64,000 nt of DNA, from NCBI GenBank assembly GCA_964646205.1, contig CAZYAZ010000001.1, positions 212,733 through 276,732 of the forward strand, in the 5' to 3' direction. The stretch comes from UBA8437 sp964646205. Its GTDB lineage: Bacteria; Planctomycetota; Planctomycetia; Planctomycetales; Planctomycetaceae. Positions 51,927 through 61,491 of this stretch are shown here, piece after piece. Below the pieces are notes generated by a model. That model worked only from the letters and a program-made list of their open reading frames with translations, ran no database searches and was not told where the DNA came from. The translations under genes and the position numbers were made by a program. The first letter of the stretch is position 1; each line of letters begins with the position of its first letter.

Positions 51927-52925
51927 CTAGAGCCGACGGAACTTCTGCAGGGTCGGGCAGTCGGCTTCAACCAGCCCCTTGGGGACAGCGGCCGAGGCAA
52001 TCACCTCCGAGGTGTAGATGTCGCCATTGCCATCCACCCAGATGTCGTGCGGTGCGGCAAAGTCACCCGGTTCGTAGGGATTGGCCCCGCCACCAAAACG
52101 CGACAGCAACTCGCCCGAGCGGTTGAAGATGCTGACCCGGCCTCCGGTCTGGTCGAACCGTTGGTCATTGAGTCCGGCATGCCACCCCAGTTCAGCGACG
52201 TAGACCACGTCGTTGGAATCGATGAAGACCTCGCAGGGTCGCGCCACGTCGGTCCAGGACTCGATGAACCCGCCGTCCGCATCAAAGAGCTGGATGCGAC
52301 TGTTTTCTCGATCACAGGCGAACACCGTTCCATCGCTGGACACGTCAATTCCGTGAGGCAGATGGAATTCACCATCTCCATCACCAGGGCTCCCCCAGCT
52401 GATCTCGTGTTCTCCCTCGGCCGAGAATCGGTGAATCCGACAATTGCCATATCCGTCCGTGATGAACAGGCGTCCATCCGGGGCCACGGCGAGGTTGGTG
52501 GGCAGGTTGAACGGCCCACCCGGTTGGGTGATTGTCAGGTAGTTCATGTCCACCACGCCCGTGTCGCTGCAAACACCGGCTGTCCCCAGGGTCTGCTCGC
52601 GCTGACCGTCGGTCGTGTAGCGATGAACCACGTGCCCGTGGTCATCGGTCAGCCAGATCACGTCATCCCCGGTGATCCAGATTCCGTGAGGTCGTTCGAA
52701 TTGCCCCTCACCCCAGCTTCTCAGAAAGCTGCCATCCGACGAGTAGACGATCACCGGGTGCTCGCTGCGATTGAAAGCGTACAGGTTGCCACTGGAATCG
52801 GTGGCGGCTCCAACCACCTCGCCATAGTTCCAGCCCTCGGGCAACTGGTCCCAACCGGGCAACGGTTCATAACGGTAGTCGCCCTGGCCAACCACGGTCG
52901 TTCCGCCATCTTGTTCGTTCGACAT
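51927..52925 (-). CDS. NHL-repeat beta-propeller protein
   Basis: A 332-residue six-bladed propeller with NHL repeats such as SWGEGQFERPHGIWI, GDGDGEFHLPHGIDVSSDG and EPGDFAAPHDIWVDGNGD. There is no signal peptide. NHL propellers of this type are related to peptidyl-alpha-hydroxyglycine alpha-amidating lyase domains and to generic 6-bladed propellers; without catalytic motifs I call it only a propeller. It lies 58 bases upstream of the acetamidase gene on the same strand and is divergent from the CRTAC1-like gene. Confidence 0.85.
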   Translation of the reverse strand: MSNEQDGGTTVVGQGDYRYEPLPGWDQLPEGWNYGEVVGAATDSSGNLYAFNRSEHPVIVYSSDGSFLRSWGEGQFERPHGIWITGDDVIWLTDDHGHVVHRYTTDGQREQTLGTAGVCSDTGVVDMNYLTITQPGGPFNLPTNLAVAPDGRLFITDGYGNCRIHRFSAEGEHEISWGSPGDGDGEFHLPHGIDVSSDGTVFACDRENSRIQLFDADGGFIESWTDVARPCEVFIDSNDVVYVAELGWHAGLNDQRFDQTGGRVSIFNRSGELLSRFGGGANPYEPGDFAAPHDIWVDGNGDIYTSEVIASAAVPKGLVEADCPTLQKFRRL

Positions 52926-53016
52926 TCTGTAAATCTCTCCGGAGAATCTATTGTCAGTCGGGAGTGGCCAGGATCCTCGCCGTGGAGTATCCCTGCAGGC
53001 CGATCAACACCGATTG

Positions 53017-53043
53017 CGTGATAGTGGGTACGGCACTATCGTG
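53017..53043. promoter_or_regulatory. Inverted repeat in the NHL/CRTAC1-like divergent region
   Basis: GATAGTG at 53020-53026 and CACTATC at 53034-53040 form a perfect 7-bp stem with a 7-base loop, extendable by wobble pairs to 53017-53043. It lies midway between divergent starts, where an operator could act on both genes. Confidence 0.35.
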
Positions 53044-53122
53044 AAATCATGTCGCGACGGAGACAAGATTGCCAGCACGACTGCTGTCATCGTTTGCGGC
53101 ATTCAGAGTTCTTCATCCCCGG

Positions 53123-53138
53123 AGCGGGCTAACCCGCT
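53123..53138 (+). promoter_or_regulatory. Hairpin just before the ribosome site of the CRTAC1-like gene
   Basis: AGCGGG (53123-53128) and CCCGCT (53133-53138) form a perfect 6-bp stem with a CTAA loop, directly followed by GGAG (53139-53142) and the ATG at 53152. It could expose or hide the ribosome binding site, or be a dispersed repeat. Confidence 0.35.
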
Positions 53139-53151
53139 GGAGCAGCACCAG

Positions 53152-56100
53152 ATGGCCGGTCGTTTTCGTGGACCGCTGATCGTCACCTCCCTGGTCCTGG
53201 TCTGTGGTGCGGCACTGGTGCTCTCGTGCGCGGGCCTGATCGAACGTCCTCCCGATCTCTCCGACGCGGACATCCTTCTGGCCCGGGCCAAGAAAGCTCT
53301 CGATCGCCGGGATTACCCCGCCGCCGAGAAGCTGGCACGTGACGCGCTGGACCAGGGCACGACGGTCCGCAGCGGAGCATGGATCGTCGCCGGAGAAGCC
53401 ACCGTACAGCAGGGACGGTACCAGGAGGCCGTGAAATGTTTCCTGGGTGTCATCGAACCGGGCGGAAAGCCCGACGAAATGGCAATCGGCCACGCGCTGG
53501 CCGGCGACCTGCTCTCCCGGCAGTTGCACCGACTGTCCGAAGCCGAGGACCATTACCGCAAGGCACTGGAACTGGACCCCAAGAACGACAACGCTCGACG
53601 GGGATTGATCACGTTGCTGGCGGCCGAGGGACGCCGCCGCGCGGCTGAAGATGTCCTGATGAGTGTCGTGCGAGACAACAAGCACACCGAACAACACCTG
53701 TTCCTGTTGGGCAATTCCGAATGGGTCATCGAATCGCTGGCATTCAAGACCCGCCAGGGCGACACCCGCATCAAGCGAGACCGGTTCCTGGAACTTGCCC
53801 GCAAGTCAGTCCCCGATGATCCGACTCCTGACATCGGCCTGGCCAGCCTGGCCAAAATCAAGAACCAATCGGACCGGGCGATCCAACTCCTCGAGGGGGT
53901 CCTCGAGAAGCTGCCCGAACAAAACGAGGCCTGGGCGATCCTGGGGCTGCTGCTGGCCGAAACCGGTGACGCATCACGGTTCCTGGACTGGCACGCCCGG
54001 GTGCCCAAGACCGCTGACAGGGACGCCCGGACCTGGTTCGCACGGGCGACCTGGGCCAGCCACGTTGGCCAAGACCAGGTGGCCACCCGCTGCCTCTGGG
54101 AATGCCTGCGGCGCGACCCCAACCACCTGGCCGCCAACCACCAGTTGGCACAGGCACTGGACCGTCTCGGTCAACCTGTGCAATCCACCCGCTTCCGGCA
54201 GCGAGCCCAGCGACTCTCGGAACTGGTGACCCTGCTTCGTGGCCTGTCGGGAAACCCACGATACGGCAACGAGCGAACCGAACAGAGAGTCCGGCAAGTT
54301 GTCGAGTTGAACAAGACACTGGGACGAGCGTGGGAGGCGGTGGCCTGGTCGATGTTTGCCCTCCAGAACAACGAGTCACTCCAGTGGCCCCAGGACTACC
54401 TGAAAGACCTCAGGCCCTACATCACGAAACGTGACATGCCGCGCACGGTCGAGAAACTCAGTGCCATCTCCTCCATCGACCTCTCGAACCTCCCCGTTCC
54501 CAACTGGACCACCGACGCCACCACGCAGAACCCCGCCGGTGGTGTGGCCAAGCCGGGATTCGGACCGATCCGTTTCCGCAACGACGCCGTGGCAACCGGG
54601 TTGCAATTCAATTACTACAGCGACCGGGCCGAGGAAATCACGGCGAGCCGTTTGCCCGAGACGATCGGTGGGGGAGCCGGGGTGGTCGACTTTGACGGGG
54701 ACGGTTGGCCCGACATCTACCTGGCCCAGGGCAGTCATCACCCGATCGACTCGAGCCACCTCACCAACCGGTCGCCGGTGGCGCCACCGAAAACCTCACC
54801 GCGGGATCGACTGTTTCGAAATACCGGTGATGGTCATTTCGAGGACATCACTCTCCAGGCCGGGATCGACCAGACCGCCTACGGTCAGGGCGTCTCCATC
54901 GGGGACATCAACGGCGACGGGTTTCCCGATGTCCACGTGGCCAACGTCGGTGGCAACCGACTGCTGATCAACAATGGCGACGGCACCTACAGTGACGAGA
55001 CAGCCAGGGCGGCTGTCGCCGGCAACGAGTGGTCCGTCAGCGGCGTATTGACCGACCTCAACGGGGACGGGCTGCCCGATCTCTATGTCGTCAACTATCT
55101 CGCCGGCGTCGACGTGTTCATGCCCTTCTGTCCACCGAATTCGCGCGGCGGCCGCCCCTGTGGCCCCGGAGATTTCGCCGCCGCACAGGACCGGCTGTAC
55201 GTCAACTCCGGCGATGGCCGGTTCCTCGATGTGACCGAGTCCAGCGGAGTGGCTCACCCGGGAGGGAAAGGACTGGGAGCCATCGCCGCCGATTTCGACG
55301 GAAACCAGCGACTCGATCTGTTCATCGCCAATGACACCCGACCCAACTTCCTGTTCCGCAACCAGCCGGCAGATGACAGCAACGGTCTCACGCTGATCAA
55401 CACCGCCCCGCGTGCCGGAGTGGCATTCAGCGCGGCCGGCGAACCCGAGGGCTGCATGGGGATCGCCGTCGGCGACGTCGACGGTGACGGCACCCTCGAC
55501 CTGTTCGTCACCAACTACATCGGCCAGTCCAACACCCTCTATTCGTTGAAGCGTTCGCGGGGTTCCGCGGTGGGATCCAGCCTGTTCCTGGACCGCACAC
55601 GCCAATCCGGGCTCTTCGACGACGGTTTCACGCTTGTCGGGTGGGGGACCGAATTCCTCGACGCCGATCTCGATGGAGACCTCGACCTGATGGTCACCAA
55701 CGGACACGTCGCCGGGAATGTCCACGAGGGAGAGCAGCTCGAGATGCCACCTCGCTGCTACAGCAACTCGGGCAGCGGCCAATTCACGACGCTGGAGGGC
55801 AAACAACTCGGAAAATACTTCCAGGGAAACTACATCGGCCGCGGATTGGCTCGACTGGACTGGAACAACGACGGACGACAGGACGCGGTGATCACGCACC
55901 TCGACTCGCCACTGGCCCTGTTGACCAACACCACAACCAGGACCGGACATCACCTGGTTCTCAGGCTCGTGGGCACCCGGTCGTCACGTGATGCCACCGG
56001 GGCCACGGTGACCGCCCGGGCCGGGCAACGGACCTGGGTGACCCAGTTGACCGCCGGCGACGGATACCTGGTCAGCAATCAGAGACAACTGGTCATCGGC

Positions 56101-56241
56101 ACCGGTGAAATCACCCGGCTCGACCAGGTCTCGATTCACTGGCCATCGGGCCTCAAGCAGGATCTCGGACCGCTGGAAACCGACCGCACGTTGAAAGTCA
56201 TCGAGGGTCGTGGAGCTTTGATTGTCGACATGAAACCCTGA
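53152..56241 (+). CDS. TPR plus FG-GAP/ASPIC-UnbV (CRTAC1-like) secreted protein
   Basis: A 1029-residue exported protein. The N-terminal hydrophobic segment ends in VLSC, possibly a lipoprotein signal. TPR repeats run over about 25-430. An FG-GAP/VCBS propeller with Ca-binding loops follows (DFDGDGWPDIYLAQG, DINGDGFPDVHVANVG, DLNGDGLPDLYVVNY, DVDGDGTLDLFVTNY). The C-terminal ASPIC/UnbV domain contains LRLVGTRSSRDATGATV. I chose the ATG at 53152, right after the GGAG and hairpin; an open frame extends to 52951 without a signal. The multiheme cytochrome gene starts 26 bases downstream. The related protein encoded across the cytochrome gene suggests the three proteins work together. Confidence 0.88.
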   Translation: MAGRFRGPLIVTSLVLVCGAALVLSCAGLIERPPDLSDADILLARAKKALDRRDYPAAEKLARDALDQGTTVRSGAWIVAGEATVQQGRYQEAVKCFLGVIEPGGKPDEMAIGHALAGDLLSRQLHRLSEAEDHYRKALELDPKNDNARRGLITLLAAEGRRRAAEDVLMSVVRDNKHTEQHLFLLGNSEWVIESLAFKTRQGDTRIKRDRFLELARKSVPDDPTPDIGLASLAKIKNQSDRAIQLLEGVLEKLPEQNEAWAILGLLLAETGDASRFLDWHARVPKTADRDARTWFARATWASHVGQDQVATRCLWECLRRDPNHLAANHQLAQALDRLGQPVQSTRFRQRAQRLSELVTLLRGLSGNPRYGNERTEQRVRQVVELNKTLGRAWEAVAWSMFALQNNESLQWPQDYLKDLRPYITKRDMPRTVEKLSAISSIDLSNLPVPNWTTDATTQNPAGGVAKPGFGPIRFRNDAVATGLQFNYYSDRAEEITASRLPETIGGGAGVVDFDGDGWPDIYLAQGSHHPIDSSHLTNRSPVAPPKTSPRDRLFRNTGDGHFEDITLQAGIDQTAYGQGVSIGDINGDGFPDVHVANVGGNRLLINNGDGTYSDETARAAVAGNEWSVSGVLTDLNGDGLPDLYVVNYLAGVDVFMPFCPPNSRGGRPCGPGDFAAAQDRLYVNSGDGRFLDVTESSGVAHPGGKGLGAIAADFDGNQRLDLFIANDTRPNFLFRNQPADDSNGLTLINTAPRAGVAFSAAGEPEGCMGIAVGDVDGDGTLDLFVTNYIGQSNTLYSLKRSRGSAVGSSLFLDRTRQSGLFDDGFTLVGWGTEFLDADLDGDLDLMVTNGHVAGNVHEGEQLEMPPRCYSNSGSGQFTTLEGKQLGKYFQGNYIGRGLARLDWNNDGRQDAVITHLDSPLALLTNTTTRTGHHLVLRLVGTRSSRDATGATVTARAGQRTWVTQLTAGDGYLVSNQRQLVIGTGEITRLDQVSIHWPSGLKQDLGPLETDRTLKVIEGRGALIVDMKP

Positions 56242-56267
56242 TCCGCCCGCCACGCAAGTTCTCTATC

Positions 56268-58175
56268 ATGGCCCCCCACTTCTCGAATCCGACCGCGGTG
56301 ACGCTGGTCGTCGCCATACTGCTGGCATGTGGTTGCGGCGACAAGAACCAACCAGGCCCTCCGGGCAACACCTCTCCGGAAGACCCCGGAGTGGCCACAC
56401 CTGCACCACCGCGTGCAGAATCGGAATTCCAGAACACCGGCGAGGAGGTGACCTACGTGGGGTCCCGGCAATGTGCCGGTTGCCACACCGAACAGCACGC
56501 CACGTGGAAGACCTCATCGCACGCACGATCAATGATCCGGGTGTCCCCGGACGACGAACCGCCCGATGCGACGTTCGAACACAAAAAGAGCGGACGGGCC
56601 TACGAGGTGCTGCGGGTTGAATCGAAGCTGAGACACCGCGAATCGTTGATTCTGCGAGACGGCACGAAAGTCCCCCTGTCAGACCACCCGTTGGAATTCT
56701 TGGTCGGCTCGGGCCGTTTCTCTCGTACCTACCTCGTTGAACTCGAGGGAACTCTCGTCGAGTCCCCGGTGACCTGGTACGCACAGCGCCAGGCATGGGA
56801 CATGTCGCCGGGCTACGACTACAGGGTGCACCGGTCGTTTCGTCGACGGGCCACCCACAGTTGCCTGCTGTGTCACGCCGGCCTGGTTGACCCCAGCCCC
56901 CCCCGCGGCTTCACGTTTCCGCACAACGAGATCTCCATCGGATGCGAACGCTGCCATGGTCCCGGCTCACGCCACGTCGCCCATCACGCGGCGACGGACC
57001 AGGAAACCGGCAACACCAGCCGGGATTCGCCCGACTTCTCGATCGTCAATCCCAGGCGACTGGATCGCCCGCTGGCCGAGGCAATCTGCCAGCAATGCCA
57101 CCTGCAAGCCGATGTCAAGGTGACGGTTCGAGGGCGAAGGCCGGGTGACTTCCGACCCGGACTGCCTCTGTCCGACGAACGCATCGAGTACCGATTGACA
57201 GGTTCGGGTCTGGAAATGACCGTTGTCGGCCACGTCGACCAGTTGAGGGCCAGTCGCTGTTACCAGCAGGACCCACGCCTCTCGTGCGTCACCTGCCACG
57301 ACTCGCACAATCCTCACCGGCCGAAAACCGCCGCCGCGAGAGACCGGCTGGCACGCACCAAGTGCCTACAGTGCCACCAAGCTGGCGACTGCGGCGAGGC
57401 AAAATCCACCCGGATGGCCACGCAGCCCGTGGCCGACTCGTGCGCCGGCTGCCACATGCCACGGGTCGATACCGACATCCCGCACATCGCTTTCCGACAC
57501 CATCGCATCGCGGTTTTCCCGGCCGAAACAATCAAGGACACGGGCGACACCGAGCCCAACCTGGCAGCCGTGGATCAACTGACGACCATCCAGGACCTGT
57601 CGCGATTCTCGCAGGCCGAGCAGGACCGGATGCTGGGCCTGGCCTACTACCGGCTACACTTCCAGAGACCCTGGCAGCACGGAGAGTTCCTGGCCCGGGC
57701 CAACAAGTTGCTTGAGACTGCGGCGACCACGATTCGCGGAGATGCGGCCCTGGACGCGGCCCGGGCCGAGATCGCCTGGGAGACCAGGCAGGTCCCCGCT
57801 GCCAGTCGATGGGCCGACCGTGTCCTGGACATGAAAAATGTCGAATCGTCGATCCGGGCCATGGCGCTACACGTGAAAGCCCAGGTGCTGATGGAGCGGG
57901 GTGATCTCAAACGGGCAATTCCACTCATCCGGGAACTGACCACCATCAGGCGCGATCCGTTGGACTGGGCCCAGTTGGGACACTGCCAGTCCCTGGCCGG
58001 GGACACCGCCGGGGCCATTTCCTCTTTCCAACAGGTGTTGGTCATCGCCCCGGGCCAGGGAGCAATCCACAAGGCGCTGGCCCCGCTGTACGAACGCGCC
58101 GGCGACTCCGACAAGGCCCGAAAACACCGGGCCGAGGCCCGACGGCTACCTCCCGGTGGGTTCCGGTCCCGGTAA
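56268..58175 (+). CDS. Multiheme (seven CxxCH) cytochrome c with TPR tail, probable lipoprotein
   Basis: A 635-residue exported protein. The N-terminal signal ends ILLACGCG, a lipobox-like site. Seven heme motifs are visible in order: CAGCH, CLLCH, CERCH, CQQCH, CVTCH, CLQCH and CAGCH. They resemble the c-554/octaheme-type multiheme cytochromes, with CxxCH plus distal histidines. Residues about 430-630 are TPR repeats ending near the C-terminus. It may carry electrons across the periplasm to a partner bound by the TPRs. It is flanked by two TPR/FG-GAP proteins and overlaps the end of the convergent one by 30 bases. Confidence 0.9.
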   Translation: MAPHFSNPTAVTLVVAILLACGCGDKNQPGPPGNTSPEDPGVATPAPPRAESEFQNTGEEVTYVGSRQCAGCHTEQHATWKTSSHARSMIRVSPDDEPPDATFEHKKSGRAYEVLRVESKLRHRESLILRDGTKVPLSDHPLEFLVGSGRFSRTYLVELEGTLVESPVTWYAQRQAWDMSPGYDYRVHRSFRRRATHSCLLCHAGLVDPSPPRGFTFPHNEISIGCERCHGPGSRHVAHHAATDQETGNTSRDSPDFSIVNPRRLDRPLAEAICQQCHLQADVKVTVRGRRPGDFRPGLPLSDERIEYRLTGSGLEMTVVGHVDQLRASRCYQQDPRLSCVTCHDSHNPHRPKTAAARDRLARTKCLQCHQAGDCGEAKSTRMATQPVADSCAGCHMPRVDTDIPHIAFRHHRIAVFPAETIKDTGDTEPNLAAVDQLTTIQDLSRFSQAEQDRMLGLAYYRLHFQRPWQHGEFLARANKLLETAATTIRGDAALDAARAEIAWETRQVPAASRWADRVLDMKNVESSIRAMALHVKAQVLMERGDLKRAIPLIRELTTIRRDPLDWAQLGHCQSLAGDTAGAISSFQQVLVIAPGQGAIHKALAPLYERAGDSDKARKHRAEARRLPPGGFRSR

Positions 58176-61169
58176 TCGAAACGCCCGGGAACGCCCCTCC
58201 ACCAACACCACCTCGCCGTCCAGCGGCAGCCCTTCAAACACCTGGCGTTTTCCCGACGGCCAGGTCACCTCGACAGACGGCACCACCTGGGATGCCCCCA
58301 GGCCCAGCACAAGCACTCGCTGATTGCTCGCCTGGAACCCGTCACCGGCGGTCAACTGTCTCACCACACGACGCGATCCCAACCGGTACATCACCGTCGT
58401 CCCAATCGCGTCACGGCTGCCCCGTGTCCCCACCAACCGCACCACCACGTGATGACCGCGTTTGGACGTTCGGTTGATCAGTAACGCAGCGGGCCGATCC
58501 ACGTGGCTGATGGCAACATCGGGCGCCCCGTCCCGGTTGAAGTCGAGCCGGGCCAGCCCCCGGCCCAGGTACTTGCCCTCAAAAAATGCACCCAGTTTCT
58601 CTGCAGCCAACAGGTGAAATCGTCCGGATCCGTCGTTCCAGAACACCTGGGGAGGCATCCGGAACGGTTGGCCCTCCATCTTGTTCGCCTCGATGTGACC
58701 GTTGGTGACCACCAGATCCAGTACCCCGTCGAGATCCATGTCGAGGAACTGCGTGCCGAAACCGAGTTGTGGCCGGCTGGGAGTTTCGAGACCGGCCACG
58801 CGAGTGCGATCGGCAAAACCACCCCGTTCGTTCTGGCGATACAGGGTGTTGGTTTCGTCGATGAAATTGGTCACGAACAGGTCCAGTCGGCCGTCGCCGT
58901 CCACGTCCCCGACAGCAATCCCCATGCAAGCCTCTGCCCGACCCGCATCATTGAGTGCCAGGCCCTGCTCCAGCGCGATTTCCCGCCAGGCCAACGACGA
59001 ACCGTCCTCCACGGAGGCACGAGGCCGGTACAGGAAATTGGCCCGGGTGTCGTTGGCTATGAACAGGTCCAGTCGACGCGGGGGGGTCGATTCGCCCAAC
59101 CGTGCGGCCACGACACCCAATCCCGATCCACCCGGACGTTGCAGATCCCAGCCAGACGACACGTCCTGGAAACGACCGTCACCGAGATTGCGGAGTGCAC
59201 GGTCGGCGGAACCTGAAAAGGTCTGGGGTGTACAAATACCGGCGGTTCCATTGGATTCCGGACACCGGCGGGTGAAGACATCGCTGCCAGCCAGGTAGTT
59301 GACTTCGTACAGGTCCGACAGACCGTCGCCATCGAGATCGGCGACCAGGCAACTGGTCGTCCACCGGTTCTTTCCGGGGCCGCCGGGTTCCGTGGCGGTG
59401 AACGTTCCATCTCCATTGTTCAACCACAACCGGTTCTCTACCAGGCTGGCGACCAGCATGTCGGGGAACCCGTCCGAATCGACATCCCCGACGGCCAGAC
59501 CCTGGCTGAACCGATTCTCGGCCAGTCCCGCCTGGACGGTGACATCGATCACGTGGCCGTCGCCGGAGTTGTGAAACAACGTGTCGGAGTGCGCTCCATC
59601 ACGGCTGGTTGGTGTCTCAGCCCCCTGGGTCCACCACAGGTCCGGCCATCCGTTGCGGTCAAAGTCCACGGCGGCAACTCCACCACCGGTTGTCTGGTAC
59701 ATGAAACGAATGTCCTCGGGACGACTGGCCCCGTTGACGAACCGAAAGTCCAGCCCCACCGATTCTGCTACCTCCTCGAACCGGATTCCCCGGTCCACCA
59801 CCGCGGCACCCTCGACGTCCCGGTGCTCAAGACGTGACACCAGGGCCTCGTTGAGTTCCGGTTCAGGAAAGGTGGTGAGATCCAGTCGTTGGGCGGGTTC
59901 TGACCCGGGCCGAGTGCGTTGGTCGGGCAACCCGGCAAGTGCCTCCTTGAGCCGGGACAGTTTTTCAACGAGTTGACGATTGTTGGGATCGGTGGTGGAT
60001 TGCAGTGCCGTCCAGGCGTACTCCTCCCACGGCAACGACAACACGCCAGCCTGTCGGGCCACCTCGGCAATGTTCTCGGCCGCGTTGGCCACCTTGGCGG
60101 CTTGAACGTAGGCCTCCACTTGCCGGGCCCTCTGCAAGAACTCAGCCGCCTGGTCAGGCTGTCCCAACTGGACCAGAATCCGACCCAGCCGGTAACACGC
60201 CTCGGGGCGATTCGGATCCAGCCGGACCGCTTCGAGATAACAGCGGGCTGCCCGCTGGGGCGCATCGATCAATCGAAACATGTCACCCCGGACCACCTGG
60301 CCACCCGGATGCTGCTTGACTCCCGTCGAAACAAGTCGTTGTTCCCAGTCCAACAGCCCCCGAAAATCACGCGTCTCGACAAGCAATGCACCCAGTCGAA
60401 CCACCAACTCAACCAGTTCGCCGTCCAGGGTGATCGCCTCTTGAAGCAACTTCCGTGCCCTGGTCGTGTCGTCGGCCTGGGCCGACAGCCGGGACAGGCC
60501 AATCAACGGATGTGGATCGGACGGAGCCGCCGCTCGATAGCGTTCAAGCACCTGGGCATCATCGATCGTCTCCTCGCCCAGGACCAGCAGCAGCAATTCC
60601 AGGTGCGAGATATTTCCCAATCGAACCAGGGCCACCCGGTGGGGTTGGGCTTCGTGGGTGCGGTTGGCCAGTCCCAGCATTTGGGCCAATCGACGTCGAG
60701 CCAGCAGGCTCCCCGGGTCACGCTGCTCAACAGCAGCAAATCGATCAATGGCATCACCAAGACGGTGCAGCTTGTCAGCATAGAGAACCCCAGACGACGT
60801 CTGGGCACTGGAGAATTCCGGAGCCCTGACGGGAACGCGGTCATACCAGGCAGCGGCCTCGTCGAGATCGTCGTTGTGCTCGGCGATGTGAGCCAACAGC
60901 ATCGCCGCCCCACCCCGGGTCACCGAATCTCCCTCGGACTGGTTGAAAGCCCATTTGGCCAAGTCAACGGCCTGTGCAACTTGACCGTCGGCGAGGAGGA
61001 CACGGGCCTGTGCGAGGTGGGCCACTGGATTTCGAGCCGGATTGGTCCACAAAACAAAGCCGACCACCCCCACCACAAGCAACAAAACCAACCGCCACCA
61101 GCCTCGCCATCGACTACGGCTACCAACAGGCTTTTCCTTTCCAGTGGAGGGCTCAATTGGCTTTGACAT
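58146..61169 (-). CDS. TPR plus FG-GAP/ASPIC-UnbV (CRTAC1-like) protein
   Basis: A 1007-residue protein with a basic N-terminus and one membrane helix (LVLLLVVGVVGFVLW), then TPR repeats (about 55-440). An FG-GAP propeller follows with Ca loops (DFDRNGWPDLWWTQG, DVDSDGFPDMLVASL, DLDGDGLSDLYEVNY, DVDGDGRLDLFVTNF), and a C-terminal ASPIC/UnbV domain contains VRLVGTRGSRDAIGTTV. I chose the ATG at 61169; the frame is open to 61280 but the extra residues are Cys-rich and not signal-like. It is clearly a paralogue of the 53152-56241 protein and converges with the multiheme cytochrome gene. Function unknown; it may be a surface protein that presents or binds partners. Confidence 0.88.
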   Translation of the reverse strand: MSKPIEPSTGKEKPVGSRSRWRGWWRLVLLLVVGVVGFVLWTNPARNPVAHLAQARVLLADGQVAQAVDLAKWAFNQSEGDSVTRGGAAMLLAHIAEHNDDLDEAAAWYDRVPVRAPEFSSAQTSSGVLYADKLHRLGDAIDRFAAVEQRDPGSLLARRRLAQMLGLANRTHEAQPHRVALVRLGNISHLELLLLVLGEETIDDAQVLERYRAAAPSDPHPLIGLSRLSAQADDTTRARKLLQEAITLDGELVELVVRLGALLVETRDFRGLLDWEQRLVSTGVKQHPGGQVVRGDMFRLIDAPQRAARCYLEAVRLDPNRPEACYRLGRILVQLGQPDQAAEFLQRARQVEAYVQAAKVANAAENIAEVARQAGVLSLPWEEYAWTALQSTTDPNNRQLVEKLSRLKEALAGLPDQRTRPGSEPAQRLDLTTFPEPELNEALVSRLEHRDVEGAAVVDRGIRFEEVAESVGLDFRFVNGASRPEDIRFMYQTTGGGVAAVDFDRNGWPDLWWTQGAETPTSRDGAHSDTLFHNSGDGHVIDVTVQAGLAENRFSQGLAVGDVDSDGFPDMLVASLVENRLWLNNGDGTFTATEPGGPGKNRWTTSCLVADLDGDGLSDLYEVNYLAGSDVFTRRCPESNGTAGICTPQTFSGSADRALRNLGDGRFQDVSSGWDLQRPGGSGLGVVAARLGESTPPRRLDLFIANDTRANFLYRPRASVEDGSSLAWREIALEQGLALNDAGRAEACMGIAVGDVDGDGRLDLFVTNFIDETNTLYRQNERGGFADRTRVAGLETPSRPQLGFGTQFLDMDLDGVLDLVVTNGHIEANKMEGQPFRMPPQVFWNDGSGRFHLLAAEKLGAFFEGKYLGRGLARLDFNRDGAPDVAISHVDRPAALLINRTSKRGHHVVVRLVGTRGSRDAIGTTVMYRLGSRRVVRQLTAGDGFQASNQRVLVLGLGASQVVPSVEVTWPSGKRQVFEGLPLDGEVVLVEGRSRAFRLPGPEPTGR

Positions 61170-61282
61170 TCGCGTCACCTTGTCGACACAATAATGGCCG
61201 GTTTGTCTCAAAACGTTCGAGTGGGTTCTCCGCTCGGCCGGCTCTCCTCTAACACAAGAACAACATAACATCGACAGCAACG

Positions 61283-61317
61283 CTGACGGACAACGTGCAA
61301 AAGCACGAGACTGTCAG
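61283..61317 (+). ncRNA. Possible structured leader hairpin
   Basis: An outer stem, CTGAC (61283-61287) with GTCAG (61313-61317), encloses an inner stem, CGTGC (61294-61298) with GCACG (61303-61307) and an AAAA loop. It lies about 175 bases before the first DUF1559 gene. No known riboswitch class is recognised. Confidence 0.3.
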
Positions 61318-61404
61318 TGGAATGTCTGTCGTCGCCCTACGCTGACCTCCTCGGATGGAGACAGGGTCCCGAAAATCGGTTGACCACTGCCCCAAGTAAT
61401 ACCT

Positions 61405-61430
61405 AGTCTTCACGAAGACTTTTCTGTTTT
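61405..61430 (+). terminator. Intrinsic terminator-like hairpin in the DUF1559 leader
   Basis: AGTCTT and AAGACT pair around a CACG loop (61405-61420; a seventh C-G pair is possible), followed by TTTTCTGTTTT. It ends 61 bases before the DUF1559 start and there is no plus-strand gene upstream, so an attenuator is as likely as an ordinary terminator. Confidence 0.55.
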
Positions 61431-61491
61431 ATCAAGTTTATTCTGCGACTTACGGGTCCCTTGGGTGGGGGCACAAGAAAGGACGTCTCCG

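Larger units (their letters stand above)
61170..61491. other. Divergent intergenic region with structured leader and terminator-like element
   Basis: This 322-base region separates the divergent CRTAC1-like and first DUF1559 genes and holds no gene I can support. Toward the DUF1559 gene it contains a two-part hairpin (61283-61317) and a terminator-like hairpin (61405-61430), both listed separately. No convincing -35/-10 pair stands out for either direction. Confidence 0.5.

Noticed and set aside
52951..53151. N-terminal extension of the TPR/FG-GAP protein to 52951
   Set aside because: The extension has no signal or conserved features and would remove the ribosome site and hairpin next to ATG 53152.
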